Source of the DNA: Oceanirhabdus sp. W0125-5
GTDB taxonomy: Bacteria > Bacillota > Clostridia > Clostridiales > Clostridiaceae
Length of the DNA: 64,000 nt
Assembly (NCBI RefSeq): GCF_027938815.1
Contig: NZ_CP115913.1
Coordinates: 5,552,001-5,616,000, forward strand
Direction of reading: 5' to 3'
Part shown: piece after piece, positions 62,979 to 64,000 of the stretch
Layout of the letters: every line of letters starts with the position of its first letter
Numbering within the stretch: position 1 is the stretch's first letter
Made by a program: the position numbers and the translations under genes
Notes under the pieces: generated by a model
The model's input: the letters and a program-made list of their open reading frames with translations, nothing else
The model's database searches: none
Told to the model about the DNA's origin: nothing

Positions 62979-63794
62979 TTAAATTAAAATTTGTAATTCA
63001 TATAACAAATCATTATTTTCCCAAGGATTAAGAGTATTTAACAATTGACTTTCCACCACAATATCTAAAGTTTCAATGTTGTTTTCTTTTATATACTCTC
63101 TTAACTTATGAACAGCTTTTTCTCTTTCATCATTTAAATATGTAATACATAGAAATTTTCCCTTTGGTATATCTCTAATATCTAAATTCTTATTTTCAAT
63201 ACCCTCACCCAAAAGTGTTGAATAAACACTTTCATATTCAAATTTCCCTTTATTTAAGAATAGATGGGAATTAATAAAATATCCCGTTTCACCTTCAAAT
63301 ATAAGTTCATTTTCTTCAACAAGTTTATCCTTTTTTCTAATCTTTATTTCAATATCACTTTCTTTATCTTTTATATCCAATTTAATATCTATAATAAATC
63401 TCTTTTCTATTTCTTTTAAAAATACTTCATTAGTTTTCTTAGACTCTATACCATATTTTATTTTGTCTTCTAAATGACCTATGGCTCTACTTACATTCTT
63501 TAATCTAGTTATTTCTTTTTCTACTATCTTCTGTTGATTCTTCATAAATGCCATTAACTTTCTTATATCTTTACTATTGAATACATGGCTAAGCTCCTTT
63601 AATGGTGCCCCTATATATTTTGAATACCTTATTAAATCTATATACATAAATTGCTCTATAGTGTAATATCTATAATTTGTCTCTTGATCAACATAAGCTG
63701 GCTTTAAAAGACCCATCTTATCATAAAGTCTTAAAGCTTGAATAGATACATTATTAATCTTAGCTGTTTCCCCTATTGAAAAGTATTTTTTCAT
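62979..63794 (-). CDS. MerR-family regulator with effector domain
   Basis: 271 residues. HTH with KYFSIGETAKINNVSIQALR and LYDKMGLLKP, wing NYRYYTIEQFMYIDLIRYSK, dimer helix ~75-115, then a ~150-residue effector domain of the BmrR/GyrI type (FINSHLFLNKGKFEYESVYS, IRDIPKGKFLCITYL). Likely senses a small hydrophobic or cationic compound and activates the MATE gene behind it. GGAGGAG suits ATG 63794; the upstream TTG 63806 lies within that site. Confidence 0.9.
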   Translation of the reverse strand: MKKYFSIGETAKINNVSIQALRLYDKMGLLKPAYVDQETNYRYYTIEQFMYIDLIRYSKYIGAPLKELSHVFNSKDIRKLMAFMKNQQKIVEKEITRLKNVSRAIGHLEDKIKYGIESKKTNEVFLKEIEKRFIIDIKLDIKDKESDIEIKIRKKDKLVEENELIFEGETGYFINSHLFLNKGKFEYESVYSTLLGEGIENKNLDIRDIPKGKFLCITYLNDEREKAVHKLREYIKENNIETLDIVVESQLLNTLNPWENNDLLYELQILI

Positions 63795-63879
63795 GAGCTC
63801 CTCCAAAAATAACTTTATAGTAGCTTTTCCCTGTATTTATTATACCTTATGTGTAGTATTAACAAATAACTTAAGAAAC

Positions 63880-63907
63880 AAAAGACACTCATTTAAAAGT
63901 GTCTTTT
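63880..63907 (-). terminator. Terminator of the partial gene at the right edge
   Basis: 10-bp perfect stem AAAAGACACT / AGTGTCTTTT, 8-base loop, 22 bases after the partial gene's stop. Confidence 0.8.
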
Positions 63908-63929
63908 GATATAAAACAATATTATATTA

Positions 63930-64000
63930 TTAAAAAGTAGGCATTTGATCTAAATTATCTTGTTGATTACTATTAGGATTGCTTCTTAAATATGCTCTTC
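63930..64000 (-). CDS. 3' end of an unidentified gene, partial
   Basis: The only long open minus-strand frame at the edge reads RAYLRSNPNSNQQDNLDQMP plus TF before TAA at 63930-63932. The tail is Asn/Gln/Asp-rich and gives no family hint. A terminator follows at once, supporting a real gene end. Confidence 0.5.
   Translation of the reverse strand, partial: RAYLRSNPNSNQQDNLDQMPTF

Noticed and set aside
1..64000. CRISPR array, tRNA, rRNA, phage genes, transposases
   Set aside because: No regularly spaced repeats, cloverleaf, rRNA or recombinase/transposase motifs noticed on reading both strands.

Overview
The window is very AT-rich, has strong AGGAGG-type ribosome binding sites and dense Rho-independent terminators, and carries Clostridium-type gene content: Na+-pumping oxaloacetate decarboxylase, amino-acid catabolism, c-di-GMP enzymes, sigma-54 and sigma-K-like promoters, and a menaquinone/flavin electron-transfer locus without cytochromes. 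This points to an anaerobic, endospore-forming, low-GC Firmicute (Clostridium sensu lato). I cannot name a species. No rRNA, tRNA, CRISPR array, phage or transposase gene was seen. Most genes lie on the minus strand.

Layout. 1-1.2 kb: a partial ArsP/DUF318 permease divergent from an HxlR regulator. 1.2-2.7 kb: a tandem duplication of a Cys-rich small protein plus a YjbR-like protein; both Cys-rich genes have sigma-K-like promoters, and the second yjbR copy is a pseudogene. 2.7-7.7 kb: a TPR protein, a membrane GGDEF-EAL protein, and a histidine kinase sharing its sensor domain but broken by a frameshift. 7.8-10.7 kb: an SUV3-like helicase, a membrane protein and a remnant of a relative. 10.8-23.5 kb: an amino-acid catabolic cluster (NhaC-type antiporter, asparaginase, aminotransferase, oxaloacetate decarboxylase A/G/biotin carrier/B, glutamate dehydrogenase), preceded by a sigma-54 promoter, a set of dyads, and a two-component system with an NtrC-type regulator and an amino-acid-sensing kinase. 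23.7-27.3 kb: a secreted metalloprotease, an esterase and small proteins.

27.3-45.8 kb is the most interesting part. It resembles the flavin-based extracellular electron transfer (FLEET) locus known from Listeria: an Ndh2-type NADH dehydrogenase with a membrane tail, polyprenyl diphosphate synthase, MenA/DmkA-like prenyltransferase, ApbE flavin transferase, a PplA-like two-domain FMN lipoprotein and a second small FMN-binding lipoprotein. It also holds UbiD, UbiX and an MqnP-like prenyltransferase (last steps of the futalosine menaquinone route), an NMT1-type ABC transporter and a CitA/CitB-type two-component system. A shared TTTTGGTCATT motif lies upstream of ndh2 and pplA. Two copies of a roughly 210-250 bp structured repeat with terminal inverted repeats sit in this region (27.3 and 41.3 kb); their hairpins differ by compensatory changes.

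45.9-64 kb: a chemoreceptor, a secreted M30/M6-like metalloprotease, a tandem GNAT protein, a NUDIX hydrolase, an SPFH protein, a TldD/TldE pair with an ArsR-type regulator and an operator array, an HD-GYP phosphodiesterase, a second GGDEF-EAL protein with a Cys-rich insert and a GGDEF remnant behind it, a MATE exporter with a MerR regulator and classical 19-bp-spacer promoter, and the end of an unidentified gene.
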